Source: HTCC2207 sp002685195
Lineage (GTDB): Bacteria > Pseudomonadota > Gammaproteobacteria > Pseudomonadales > Porticoccaceae
Direction: 5' to 3'
Assembly: GCA_051201675.1 (NCBI GenBank)
Contig: CP179212.1
Coordinates: 1,736,001-1,800,000 of the forward strand
Length of the DNA stretch: 64,000 nucleotides
Positions 16,836-25,675 of this stretch are shown here, piece after piece (the stretch's first letter is position 1; every line of letters begins with the position of its first letter). Position numbers and translations under genes: made by a program. The notes below the pieces were generated by a model. That model did not search any database, was not told where the DNA came from, and saw only the letters and a list, made by a program, of their open reading frames with translations.

Positions 16836-17809
16836 TAAGCGACACCCTCCATCCATAAAAGCACAGCACCCGTGATCAGAATATTGACTAAGGTAATTGG
16901 TAACATGACTTTCCACCCGAGTGACATTAACTGATCATAACGTGGTCGAGGAATAGCGGCTCTCAATAAGACAAAAAAGCAGATAACTATGAATGTCTTG
17001 AAGCTAAACCAAAAGAACGGAGGTAACCAATCTCCTATAAACATAGGACCGTGCCAGCCACCAAAGAAAAGTGTGACAATCATGCAAGAGATCAACATTA
17101 ACCCAAGGTATTCACCCAGCATGAACATTGCAAACTTCATTCCCCCATACTCTGTATGAAAACCAGCAGTCAATTCATGCTCGGCTTCAGGCAGGTCAAA
17201 GGGCAGACGATGACTCTCTGCAATTCCAGCAATAACAAATACAATCAAACCGAGTATTTGGGTAAAGCAAAACCAAACCTCTGACTGTGCCTCAACGATA
17301 TCAACTAAACTGAAGCTACCGGTCATCATCACAACACCCATGAGAGAAAGACCCATAAATACTTCATAACTGACCATTTGAGCTGCGGACCTCAATCCTC
17401 CCAACAGCGCATATTTGTTATTGGATGCCAAACCCCCTAATAGAACGCTGTAGACTGCGAGAGACGTCATACCTAAGAAAAAAAGTAATCCAATATTAAC
17501 GTCGATGATCATCATGCCAGGAGCAAAGGGAACAACAGCGAAACCCATCATCATTGCTACGACGATCGCCGTGGGCGCAAATATAAATACAACACGATCG
17601 GAAAAAGGTGGTATCCAATCATCTTTGAACAGTAATTTGATCATGTCAGCTGCCACTTGGCCAATACCGAGTGGACCAAGCCGATTGGGGCCATAGCGGT
17701 CTTGCCAAACCCCCAGTAAGCGTCTCTCAAACCAAGTTAGAACTGCTGCTCCGGCAACGCCACTAATTAAAATGGTCAGAGCGAGAATGACTGGCATGAA
17801 TTCAGACAT
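16835..17809 (-). CDS. nuoH: NADH-quinone oxidoreductase subunit H
   Basis: The membrane subunit of complex I that forms the quinone chamber with NuoB and NuoD; 324 residues with about eight helices. TWFERRLLGVWQDRYGPNRLGPLG and AESHRLPFDLPEAEHELTAGF are diagnostic. The frame is open to GTG at 17818, but ATG at 17809 has AAGGAGG eight bases before it and gives the start MSEFMPVIL. That start sits inside the last codons of nuoG, so the two are translationally coupled. Its stop overlaps the nuoI start. Confidence 0.95.
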   Translation of the reverse strand: MSEFMPVILALTILISGVAGAAVLTWFERRLLGVWQDRYGPNRLGPLGIGQVAADMIKLLFKDDWIPPFSDRVVFIFAPTAIVVAMMMGFAVVPFAPGMMIIDVNIGLLFFLGMTSLAVYSVLLGGLASNNKYALLGGLRSAAQMVSYEVFMGLSLMGVVMMTGSFSLVDIVEAQSEVWFCFTQILGLIVFVIAGIAESHRLPFDLPEAEHELTAGFHTEYGGMKFAMFMLGEYLGLMLISCMIVTLFFGGWHGPMFIGDWLPPFFWFSFKTFIVICFFVLLRAAIPRPRYDQLMSLGWKVMLPITLVNILITGAVLLWMEGVA

Positions 17810-20564
17810 TACTCGCACCTCCTTCTGTGATTACCTGTTCAAAAGCAGCTTTATCAGATGCGATCATCTCAGGACCGGAGCGTTGCCAATTGGTATCGAC
17901 CTCTAAACTGACCAAACTACCGGCAATTAAACCCCGAGTTTCCGCGTATCCAACACTGAAGCCAATGCAATTTTTAGCCACTCTAGATAGAATTCGGACT
18001 TCTAAAGCACACTCAAGATCTCCCTGTCTAACCAGCAACCCATCTCCCGGACTGACCGAAAGTTTCTCAGCAACCTTCTCTCCAATGGCGATAAACCCAT
18101 GGCCGGCTAGTTCGGCTATCTCATCAGTGTGCCCTGAAAGCTCGTCACTCCCGTGAATTTGTTGCATTGGTACCAAATGCCACTGGTGTTGCTTTAAAAT
18201 AACTTCTCCTACTTCGGAAGATACGACAGCACCAGACTGTGATGACTTTATGAGTCGCACTCCCGAGGATCCGCCCTTCAGAGGCCCATCGACCTCTGAC
18301 TGGAATTTCTGTAGTGACTGGTTTGAATTCCATCCTGGTGACCAAACAAAGGGGGTCAGTGAGGAAGGTTGATCACGATTCAACCCTTCCATACTAAACG
18401 ACAAGGGACTCTCATGATCTTTCGGTTGCTGAGGCTCATGAACTGACACACCGGAATTCATTGCCGTACGACCACTATAGCGATGAGTCTGGCGAGGTAT
18501 CTTTGAACCCAGGTTTCTGAAACTATTTAGCGGTGCAACATCTATCAGACCTTTAAGATCCTTATTACTTTGGGCACATGCAATAATGACTTGATCTAAA
18601 TGCTCCAAAGCAGATAGCTTTTTATGTCCAACTGCCCCTGCAAGTTGCAATATCCACTGCCAACTTGGCATGCGCTCAACAGCTGGGGAGTGAACAGGAT
18701 AGAAGCGCTGAGCACGACCCTCACTACTCACTAGTGTGCCTTGAGACTCAGCATAAGACGCCGCTGGTAATACTAAATCTGACTGATCAAGGGTACTATT
18801 TTCATACATATCCAAGGTAATGACCTTGGTTCCACTAGCAAGTAATTGATCAATTTCAGCGCGATCCCCACGTCGGTACAAATCATTTTCTAATATAATT
18901 AAAGCATCAAGTTTGGGGGCTTTGTTTACTAGGTCTGCCAAACTACAAGCATCGTTTTGAGTGAGTAACGCCAACCCCATGCTGTCGCATTCAGGTAGAC
19001 AAAAGCTCAACATTGTTTCGGGCGTATTGAGAGCCTCGGCAACCGCCGCCGCACTGTTGATAATTCCTTGATTACCCATGCTTGATCCACTAATAATCAA
19101 GGGGTTTTTTGCTGACTTAAGAATCTTGGCAGCGGAATCTGCTTCAGGGTTATCACACTTTTCACCCTTCAAAGCCGCAGCGACAGCGTGACCAAAGGAT
19201 GCAATTTGATCTGGAGCAAGAGAGACACACTGACTAGCTACATCATCAAGACGAGTATCCATTGCTGACACGATGATCATGGGTGATAGTTGATCTTGAG
19301 CAAGATTTCTAACCGCTGCATCCTGCCATGAGGGTAACCCCATCTGCTCAGCTAACTCGAAGGCTTTGTTACGAACTGACTGGCGCAACGCGAGTGCTAC
19401 TCTAGGAGCGGTATTAGTAACATCCTCTCCAAGAACAAGGATCGCATCAGCAGATTCCATCTTCTTGATCGATGGGTTAATCGCTGTGGTGGATTGCAAT
19501 ATTGACAAGATGCTACCGATTAACTCTGCTTCTGAATCGGAATACCCTGGTACAAAGTTCTTTTTACCAACTAATTCACGCAGCAAATAGTTCGCTTCAA
19601 GAGACGCTCTTGGCGAACCAATAGCAGCGACTTTTTTACCTGCTACCCAACCGGCTGCAGTCTCTAGTGCTTGCTGTTGATGAACGGCAAAAAAGCTTCC
19701 ATCAGGTTTTTTGATTCCAGCATAATCTAAGCGTAAATCGCTGTTTAAATAACCACTACCAAAACGGCCTCGATCACAAATAAAGTATCCATTAACCTCA
19801 TCGTGATAACGATTATGTACTCGCTTGACCTTACCGTAACGCTCTCCTGGCGCGATATTGCAACCCACCGCACAGCCCTGACAAATGGAGGGCCCTGATT
19901 GCAAATCCCACTTGCGACTGTACTGCTTAAGGAATGGTTTGTCGGTGAACACGCCGGTAGGACAAACTTCGACAAGATTACCAGAGAACTCACTCTCTAA
20001 AATACCTTCTTCATGACGGCCAAAATAAACATGGTCATGGGACGCTTGAGCCCCTAGGTCCTTGCCACCTGCATAGTCTCTGTAGTAGCGCTCACAGCGA
20101 TAACATGCGATACAGCGGTTCATTTCATGATGGATCAGGGGGCCTAAATATTGATTTCGATAAGTGTTCTTTTTACCGGTATATCGACGATCACGATGGC
20201 CGACCATAACGGTCATATCTTGAAGATGGCATTCACCACCCTCAGCGCATACTGGACAGTCGTGAGGGTGATTAAGCATTAAACTTTCAACCACAGCCTC
20301 CCTAAACTCTGATGCATTCTCAGCTTTAAGTGAGAACCTCGCCCCTTCAGCCACCGGAGTCATGCATCCCATGACTATTCTTCCTTTCGTGTCTTCCTCA
20401 TTTTGATATTGAACAAGCGCGCACTGACGACATGAACCGATGGAACCCATAGAGGGGTGCCAACAAAAATAAGGTAGGTCAAGACCGGCATTAAGGCAGG
20501 CTTCGAGAATATTCTCGCCCTCTTTAACGTCTATTTCCTGACCATCAACAAGAATCATTGGCAT
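17802..20564 (-). CDS. nuoG: NADH-quinone oxidoreductase subunit G
   Basis: The large iron-sulfur subunit of the complex I NADH-dehydrogenase module, 920 residues. The N-terminal 2Fe-2S ferredoxin domain has C34, C45, C48 and C67; the His-Cys3 cluster motif is HDCPVCAEGGECHLQD; the next 4Fe-4S set starts CIACYRCERYYRD. CQGCAVGCN plus a cysteine about 27 residues on forms the extra N7 cluster seen in E. coli and only some other bacteria. The remainder is a molybdopterin-oxidoreductase-like fold that has lost its cofactor in this family. GGAG precedes ATG at 20564. It follows nuoF by three bases. Confidence 0.95.
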   Translation of the reverse strand: MPMILVDGQEIDVKEGENILEACLNAGLDLPYFCWHPSMGSIGSCRQCALVQYQNEEDTKGRIVMGCMTPVAEGARFSLKAENASEFREAVVESLMLNHPHDCPVCAEGGECHLQDMTVMVGHRDRRYTGKKNTYRNQYLGPLIHHEMNRCIACYRCERYYRDYAGGKDLGAQASHDHVYFGRHEEGILESEFSGNLVEVCPTGVFTDKPFLKQYSRKWDLQSGPSICQGCAVGCNIAPGERYGKVKRVHNRYHDEVNGYFICDRGRFGSGYLNSDLRLDYAGIKKPDGSFFAVHQQQALETAAGWVAGKKVAAIGSPRASLEANYLLRELVGKKNFVPGYSDSEAELIGSILSILQSTTAINPSIKKMESADAILVLGEDVTNTAPRVALALRQSVRNKAFELAEQMGLPSWQDAAVRNLAQDQLSPMIIVSAMDTRLDDVASQCVSLAPDQIASFGHAVAAALKGEKCDNPEADSAAKILKSAKNPLIISGSSMGNQGIINSAAAVAEALNTPETMLSFCLPECDSMGLALLTQNDACSLADLVNKAPKLDALIILENDLYRRGDRAEIDQLLASGTKVITLDMYENSTLDQSDLVLPAASYAESQGTLVSSEGRAQRFYPVHSPAVERMPSWQWILQLAGAVGHKKLSALEHLDQVIIACAQSNKDLKGLIDVAPLNSFRNLGSKIPRQTHRYSGRTAMNSGVSVHEPQQPKDHESPLSFSMEGLNRDQPSSLTPFVWSPGWNSNQSLQKFQSEVDGPLKGGSSGVRLIKSSQSGAVVSSEVGEVILKQHQWHLVPMQQIHGSDELSGHTDEIAELAGHGFIAIGEKVAEKLSVSPGDGLLVRQGDLECALEVRILSRVAKNCIGFSVGYAETRGLIAGSLVSLEVDTNWQRSGPEMIASDKAAFEQVITEGGASNV

Positions 20565-20567
20565 AAT

Positions 20568-21863
20568 TTAAGCTCCCGCTCCCAAGTGGTATGGGCAACA
20601 GCCACCACTAATATGACGTTCAAAATCCTCTCGGAAGTATTTAAGTGCACTTTGAAGAGGCTCCATGGCTCCGGGGGCTAAAGCACAGTGGGTATTACCA
20701 ATAGCACCTATATAGTTGATTTGATACTCAAGGGTGTCCAAATCTTCTACTTTGCCACGGCCATTTTCTATATCTTCTAGCACTTGCCTAGACCACGGCA
20801 GTCCATCGCGGCAAGGCGTACAAAACCCACAGGATTCGTGGGCAAAGAAGCGGATTAGGTTAAGCACCATCCCTACTGGACAGGTCTGATCGTCTAGAAT
20901 GATCATAGTGCCTGTACCCATGCGGCTGCCCGCTTTACCAATGACGTTGTAGTCCATGGCTAAATCTAGGTGATCTTGGGTTAAGAAGTCAGTTGACCCA
21001 CCCCCAGGCAAGAAACCTTTTAGCTGCAAGCCATCTTGCATGCCGCCCGCATGATTTTCTAAGATTTCACGGACGGGAGTTCCCATTGGAAGCTCCCAAC
21101 AACCAGGATTTTTAACTCGACCACTGACACCAAATAGCTTGGTACCAGCATCCTCACCCACTCCAAGACCTTTGAACCAATCAGCACCACGATCAATAAT
21201 ATGAGGAATATTACAAAGGGTTTCGACATTATTAACAATCGTTGGACGACCCCAGAGGCCACTAACCTGAGGGAATGGAGGTTTAGCTCTAGGATTAGCA
21301 CGCTTGCCTTCAAGGGCATTAATAAGTGCCGTTTCTTCTCCGCATATATAGCGCCCAGCGCTTGGGTGGACATACATATCAAGCTTGTAGCCACTACCCA
21401 TAATATTTTCACCGAGGTAGCCCTTAGCGTAACATTCAGCCAAAGCTTCCCGCAGGCGCTCAATGGCGACCACATATTCACCGCGAATAAAGATGTATGA
21501 AACATCCGCACCAATGCAATATGCAGATAAAATCATGCCCTCTATGAGTTGATGGGGGTCATATTCCATCAGCAGTCTATCTTTAAACGTCCCAGGCTCC
21601 ATTTCATCAGCGTTGCAGACTAAGTATTTATGCCCTGGTGTGCACTTGTCACCCATCGGCACGAAACTCCATTTCATCCCTGTAGGGAACCCTGCACCGC
21701 CACGTCCACGCAAATTAGACAGGCTAACCACTTCTCTACAATCATCTGGAGACATTCCTGACATGGCTTTACGCAAACCGGAATAACCACCATTGGCCTC
21801 GTAAGCTGCCATATTAGTAGGCCCCTTGTCTGGAGCTATATTACGAGTCAGTACTTTTTCCAT
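20568..21863 (-). CDS. nuoF: NADH-quinone oxidoreductase subunit F
   Basis: The NADH-binding and FMN-binding subunit of complex I, 431 residues. RGRGGAGFPTGMKW is the FMN/NADH glycine-rich loop; CGEETALINALEGKR continues the nucleotide site. ESCGFCTPCRDG with a later HCALAPGA gives the four cysteines of the N3 4Fe-4S cluster. It accepts hydride from NADH and feeds the Fe-S chain. The start overlaps the nuoE stop by one base. Confidence 0.96.
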   Translation of the reverse strand: MEKVLTRNIAPDKGPTNMAAYEANGGYSGLRKAMSGMSPDDCREVVSLSNLRGRGGAGFPTGMKWSFVPMGDKCTPGHKYLVCNADEMEPGTFKDRLLMEYDPHQLIEGMILSAYCIGADVSYIFIRGEYVVAIERLREALAECYAKGYLGENIMGSGYKLDMYVHPSAGRYICGEETALINALEGKRANPRAKPPFPQVSGLWGRPTIVNNVETLCNIPHIIDRGADWFKGLGVGEDAGTKLFGVSGRVKNPGCWELPMGTPVREILENHAGGMQDGLQLKGFLPGGGSTDFLTQDHLDLAMDYNVIGKAGSRMGTGTMIILDDQTCPVGMVLNLIRFFAHESCGFCTPCRDGLPWSRQVLEDIENGRGKVEDLDTLEYQINYIGAIGNTHCALAPGAMEPLQSALKYFREDFERHISGGCCPYHLGAGA

Positions 21864-22381
21864 TACCGCTTGCCTCCTGATTTTTCACTGGCAAACAAGG
21901 TTTCTACTACCTCGTTATCAAGATTGGTGACAAGTTCATCTCCGACCATCATCACTGGAGCTCGATCACAAGCACCCAGACAAGGCACTGGCAGCAGTGT
22001 GTAGGCGTTATCAGTAGTGGTCTCACCATAATCAACGCCCAGCTTGTTTGAGATCGCTTGCTTGATATCATCACAACCGTTAATCCAGCAACTGACGCTA
22101 TCGCAGAATAAAATAACTTTATCTCCCACTGGACGTCGGTAGATCAAATTGTAAAAAGTTGCCACTCCCTCTAGTTCTTCAGAGGACATTTCAAGATGCT
22201 TGGCAATAGCTTGAAGACATTCATCAGACACCCAACCACGTGCCTTCTGAACAATCTTTAAAGCATCAATGGCGGCGCCAGATTTATAAGGTATATGGAC
22301 CAACTCATGATCTATTTCAGCAATCTCTTCAACCGTGAGCACAGAACTGAGATCAGTTTGAATTATTCTTTTATCACTCAT
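21863..22381 (-). CDS. nuoE: NADH-quinone oxidoreductase subunit E
   Basis: A 172-residue thioredoxin-fold 2Fe-2S subunit of complex I (cluster N1a). Cluster ligands lie in CDSVSC and CLGACDRAP; the helical N-terminal part contains GVATFYNLIYRRPVG. It pairs with NuoF and NuoG in the NADH module. Its ATG overlaps the nuoCD stop by four bases. Nothing unusual. Confidence 0.95.
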   Translation of the reverse strand: MSDKRIIQTDLSSVLTVEEIAEIDHELVHIPYKSGAAIDALKIVQKARGWVSDECLQAIAKHLEMSSEELEGVATFYNLIYRRPVGDKVILFCDSVSCWINGCDDIKQAISNKLGVDYGETTTDNAYTLLPVPCLGACDRAPVMMVGDELVTNLDNEVVETLFASEKSGGKR

Positions 22382-24129
22382 CGGTCTACATCCGCCATAA
22401 CAAAATCAATACTGGCAATAATGGCGATAAGATCGGGGATCATAAGTCCATTACTGATCAAGGGTATTTGCTGCAAGTGAGGAAAAGATGGCGTACGGAT
22501 ACGGGTTCGATATGAATTAGTTCCACCGTCACTGACCAAATGGTAGCTGTTGATTCCCTTGGTAGCCTCAATCATCACAGAGGCTTCCCCTGCGGGTACC
22601 ACAGGACCCCAACTAACATTAAGAAAATGATGGATAAGGGTTTCAATGTCTTCCATTGTGCGTTCTTTGGGTGGCGGAGTTGTGAGGCGATGATCACTTT
22701 TATAGGGACCGCCGGGCATGTTATCCACACACTGTCGAATGATACGTAAACTCTGACGAATCTCTTCAATACGCAGTTCAGCTCGATCATAGCAATCTCC
22801 GTTGTGAGAGACAGGTACATCGAATTCAAACTGATCATAACCCCCATAGGGTCTTTTTTTCCGAACATCCCAGTCAGAGCCTGTGGCCCGCAATCCTGGC
22901 CCGGTGATCCCCCAATCAATAGCTTCCTGCTGGGTGTATACACCTATACCAACCGTCCGTTCCTTGAGCATTTTGTTCTGCATAGCCATCTTGTCGTAGT
23001 GATCAAGACGAGCAGGAAGGAAATCAATAAACTCTCGGATCATAGTATCCCAGCCCTCGGGAAGATCCTGGGAGACACCCCCAATTCGGAACCATGCTGG
23101 ATGCATTCGCCCGCCTGTGATTGCCTCAATAATCCCGAATAATCTTTCACGATCAGCGAACATATAAAATACGGGGGACATCTGCCCAACGTCTTGCACG
23201 AAGGTGCCATAAAAAACAAGATGACTGGAAATCCTAAATAATTCAGCCAGCATAATGCGAATAATTTTGGCTCGCTCAGGGACAACGATTCCACCAAGCA
23301 TTTCTACGGACTGAATGTAGGCTAGGTTGTTCATGACCCCGCCAAGATAATCAATACGGTCCGTGTAAGGAATATATGTATGCCAAGTTTGTCGCTCAGC
23401 CATCTTCTCAGCACCACGATGGTGGTAACCAATATCAGGAACTGAGTCGACAATCACTTCACCGTCAAGCTGCAGAGCTACTCTAAATACTCCATGCACG
23501 CTGGGGTGATTAGGGCCCAGATTAAGGAACATATACTCACTGTCGTCGCTGGCCTTCTCCATCCCCCATTCTTCAGGTCGAAATCTAAGCGCCTCCTGCT
23601 CTTTGGCCACACGCTCAGGGCCCATTTCAAAGGGTGCCATTTCAGTCGCGCGAGCCGGGTGATCTTTACGTAGAGCATGCCCTTCCCATGTTGGGGGTAG
23701 CAGAATACGGTATAAATTGGGATGCCCGTCGAACACCACACCAAACATATCCCAGGCTTCGCGCTCGTACCAATTTGCATTAGGCCAAACACCGATGCAC
23801 GTCGGTAGATTTAGATCTGGCTCTGAAAGCGCGACTTTAATACGAATGTCATCATTGCGCTCCATAGACAGTAATTGATATACAACCGTATAGTCAGCTG
23901 CAGGCTGCCCAGCACGATTTTCCCTTGTCCGCTCATCAATAGCGAATAGATCATATAACATAGAGAATTGAGGTTTGAGAAATCGTAAAACATCAGACAA
24001 AAGAGACCTGGGCACCCATAGTGTCAAGATAGAGTCCGCTGTTAGTTGGACAGTAAATTGGTCCTGTCCAAACTGGCGGTATAGACCTTCTTCTACTTGG
24101 CTATGAACCATTGATTCAGCCGTCTGCAT
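22378..24129 (-). CDS. nuoC: NADH-quinone oxidoreductase fused subunit C/D
   Basis: A 583-residue fusion of NuoC (about residues 1-190; WYEREAWDMFGVVFDGHPNLYRIL and RKDHPAR are the NuoC signature) and NuoD (from about 200; FLNLGPNHPSVHGVFR, GYHHRGAEKMAE, YTDRIDYLGG). NuoD forms the quinone-reaction chamber; its conserved His and Tyr are expected within these blocks. The fusion is the form found in enterics, pseudomonads and many other Gammaproteobacteria, and supports the taxonomic reading. A 28 bp gap separates it from nuoB. Confidence 0.96.
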   Translation of the reverse strand: MQTAESMVHSQVEEGLYRQFGQDQFTVQLTADSILTLWVPRSLLSDVLRFLKPQFSMLYDLFAIDERTRENRAGQPAADYTVVYQLLSMERNDDIRIKVALSEPDLNLPTCIGVWPNANWYEREAWDMFGVVFDGHPNLYRILLPPTWEGHALRKDHPARATEMAPFEMGPERVAKEQEALRFRPEEWGMEKASDDSEYMFLNLGPNHPSVHGVFRVALQLDGEVIVDSVPDIGYHHRGAEKMAERQTWHTYIPYTDRIDYLGGVMNNLAYIQSVEMLGGIVVPERAKIIRIMLAELFRISSHLVFYGTFVQDVGQMSPVFYMFADRERLFGIIEAITGGRMHPAWFRIGGVSQDLPEGWDTMIREFIDFLPARLDHYDKMAMQNKMLKERTVGIGVYTQQEAIDWGITGPGLRATGSDWDVRKKRPYGGYDQFEFDVPVSHNGDCYDRAELRIEEIRQSLRIIRQCVDNMPGGPYKSDHRLTTPPPKERTMEDIETLIHHFLNVSWGPVVPAGEASVMIEATKGINSYHLVSDGGTNSYRTRIRTPSFPHLQQIPLISNGLMIPDLIAIIASIDFVMADVDR

Positions 24130-24157
24130 TTAGTCCTCTCTGATTGTTCTTGGGATC

Positions 24158-24796
24158 CTAGCTGTTTTTCGGTTCCCTTAATTCTGTTGCCTGGATGCGC
24201 TGCGCAGTCAGTTCATCGCGCTTGCTAATTTTGGCGGGTTTAACAATAGATTGATCTCCAGCCGCCCAAGTAATTGGGCGCCGCTCTTTACCTATCGACT
24301 CTTGAAGCATAATTAGACCCTGCATGAGGGCTTCTGGCCGTGGTGGACAACCTGGAACATAGACATCTACTGGAATAAATTTGTCCACCCCCTGTACCAC
24401 AGAATAGATATCATACATACCACCCGAGTTAGCACAGGACCCCATCGAAATAATCCATCTGGGCTCCAGCAGTTGCTCGTACAGTCTTTGCACAACAGGT
24501 GCCATCTTTAAAAAGCAGGTACCGGATATAACCATAAGGTCTGCTTGTCGAGGGGTCGCTCTTATAACCTCAGAACCAAATCGGGCAATATCATGACGAC
24601 TAGTGAAAGAGGTCGCCATCTCTACATAACAGCAAGACAAGCCAAAATTAAATGGCCAAAGTGAATGCGCTCTACCCCAGGCAATCAAATCTTCAAGTTT
24701 GGCGAACGCTACATTGCGCTTGACCTGCTCTTCAATAAAACCATCACTTTCACCTATGATATTGCCCTGTTCGGGGTGCGTTAAGCTCCAATCCAT
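24158..24796 (-). CDS. nuoB: NADH-quinone oxidoreductase subunit B
   Basis: A 212-residue subunit carrying the terminal N2 4Fe-4S cluster, which reduces quinone. The unusual tandem-Cys ligand pair is in GLSCCYVEM; the other two cysteines are in GSCANSGG and PGCPPRPEAL. The C-terminus is slightly long and charged. The start overlaps the nuoA stop (TAATG). Confidence 0.96.
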   Translation of the reverse strand: MDWSLTHPEQGNIIGESDGFIEEQVKRNVAFAKLEDLIAWGRAHSLWPFNFGLSCCYVEMATSFTSRHDIARFGSEVIRATPRQADLMVISGTCFLKMAPVVQRLYEQLLEPRWIISMGSCANSGGMYDIYSVVQGVDKFIPVDVYVPGCPPRPEALMQGLIMLQESIGKERRPITWAAGDQSIVKPAKISKRDELTAQRIQATELREPKNS

Positions 24797-25215
24797 TACT
24801 CCACCTCAGCCAATTTTTGCGCCGATTCAAGTCCAACGCGAGTTTTATTTCCCCACTCAAGAGCCCCAGATCGCCATTCGTAAACAAGCACCAAACCGAG
24901 GATTGCAATAAACACCACCATTGCCAAATATCCCTGCCAACCTAGTTCAAAAAATGCAATGGCCCAAGCAAAAATGAATACAGTTTCCAGATCGAAAATA
25001 ACAAAAAAGATAGCAACCAAATAGAACTCCACAGAGATCCTAATTTGAGAACCACCTACAGAAACGATACCGGACTCAAAAGGATCATTAGTTGCTGCCT
25101 CTCGGCGACGCTGACCAAGGAGCCATGACAGTACAAGCATGGTGACTACCAACATAATCACCATGAAAAAATAAATGGCGAGAGGCCATATCTCATTCGC
25201 GTAGGAGTTAACCAT
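24796..25215 (-). CDS. nuoA: NADH-quinone oxidoreductase subunit A
   Basis: First gene of the complex I operon; 139 residues, three membrane helices, with the family block ATNDPFESGIVSVG on the loop near the quinone site and FFVIFDLETVFIFAWA carrying conserved acidic residues in helix 2. The frame is open to TTG at 25221, but ATG at 25215 has GGAGGG six bases before it and is the clear start. The promoter should lie in the upstream 460 bp region. Confidence 0.95.
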   Translation of the reverse strand: MVNSYANEIWPLAIYFFMVIMLVVTMLVLSWLLGQRRREAATNDPFESGIVSVGGSQIRISVEFYLVAIFFVIFDLETVFIFAWAIAFFELGWQGYLAMVVFIAILGLVLVYEWRSGALEWGNKTRVGLESAQKLAEVE

Positions 25216-25325
25216 TAGCAACCCTCCACAGTGAAGGATTTAATATAAAAGTAAGTCTTAAAATGAGAAAAGTGAAAAATAAAAAAATCTTCAATCATCA
25301 ACTGTAGATGATCTAGTCGCCTGTG

Positions 25326-25342
25326 ACAAAGATGATCTTTGT
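25326..25342. promoter_or_regulatory. Perfect palindrome upstream of nuoA
   Basis: ACAAAGAT, one central G, then ATCTTTGT: a 17 bp inverted repeat with perfect 8-base arms, about 110 bp before the nuoA ATG. Its place between the nuoA start and the rest of the intergenic region suits an operator or a leader hairpin. A second, shorter inverted repeat, ATCATC / GATGAT around AACTGTA, lies just beside it near 25293-25311. The cognate factor is unknown. Confidence 0.4.
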
Positions 25343-25510
25343 ACAGATTCAATGGCATAAAACACCCCAAGGTTTTTGGGTTTCTTTCGCCTAATGTTAC
25401 TTCGTTAGGGAAGGACCCTTTATTGTTATTAGGTGTAACTCAATAACCGTACCTAACATAGGGTTTTTCCGCAAGCATTCATTTGAATTTTATTCACTAA
25501 TGGAGTGTTA

Positions 25511-25530
25511 ATTATGTATTTATACATAAT
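25511..25530. promoter_or_regulatory. Perfect 9+9 palindrome in the nuo upstream region
   Basis: ATTATGTAT and ATACATAAT are exact reverse complements separated by TT. It lies almost 300 bp upstream of nuoA and about 145 bp beyond the protease stop. The A+T-rich two-fold symmetric form resembles a binding site for a dimeric regulator; it could also be a hairpin. Function unknown. Confidence 0.4.
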
Positions 25531-25620
25531 TCTGCAAGTTTATTTATGTCTATACGAAAGACCTTTACTAAAGACATTTCTTAGTTGTTCAGCAAATGTA
25601 AAAATTTGACTATTACGAAA

Positions 25621-25656
25621 ACAGTAAAACGCCATAAAATTTTGGCGCTTTACTGT
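25621..25656 (-). terminator. Terminator of the giant protease gene
   Basis: Arms 25621-25634 and 25643-25656 pair over 14 bp with one mismatch around an 8-base loop. On the minus strand the hairpin starts about 20 bp after the protease stop codon and is followed by TTTT, as expected of a rho-independent terminator. Confidence 0.7.
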
Positions 25657-25675
25657 TGGCAATTATGCCTAGCGA

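Larger units (their letters stand above)
25216..25675. other. 460 bp intergenic region between the giant protease gene and nuoA
   Basis: No gene was recognised here on either strand. It contains the terminator hairpin of the protease gene at its right end, two strong palindromes (25326-25342 and 25511-25530), and weaker pairings: CCTAATG / CGTTAGG and CCCAA / TTGGG between about 25365 and 25410. It is A+T-rich compared with its flanks. The nuo promoter is expected here, but I cannot fix -35 and -10 boxes with confidence. A small RNA is possible but not shown. Confidence 0.5.
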
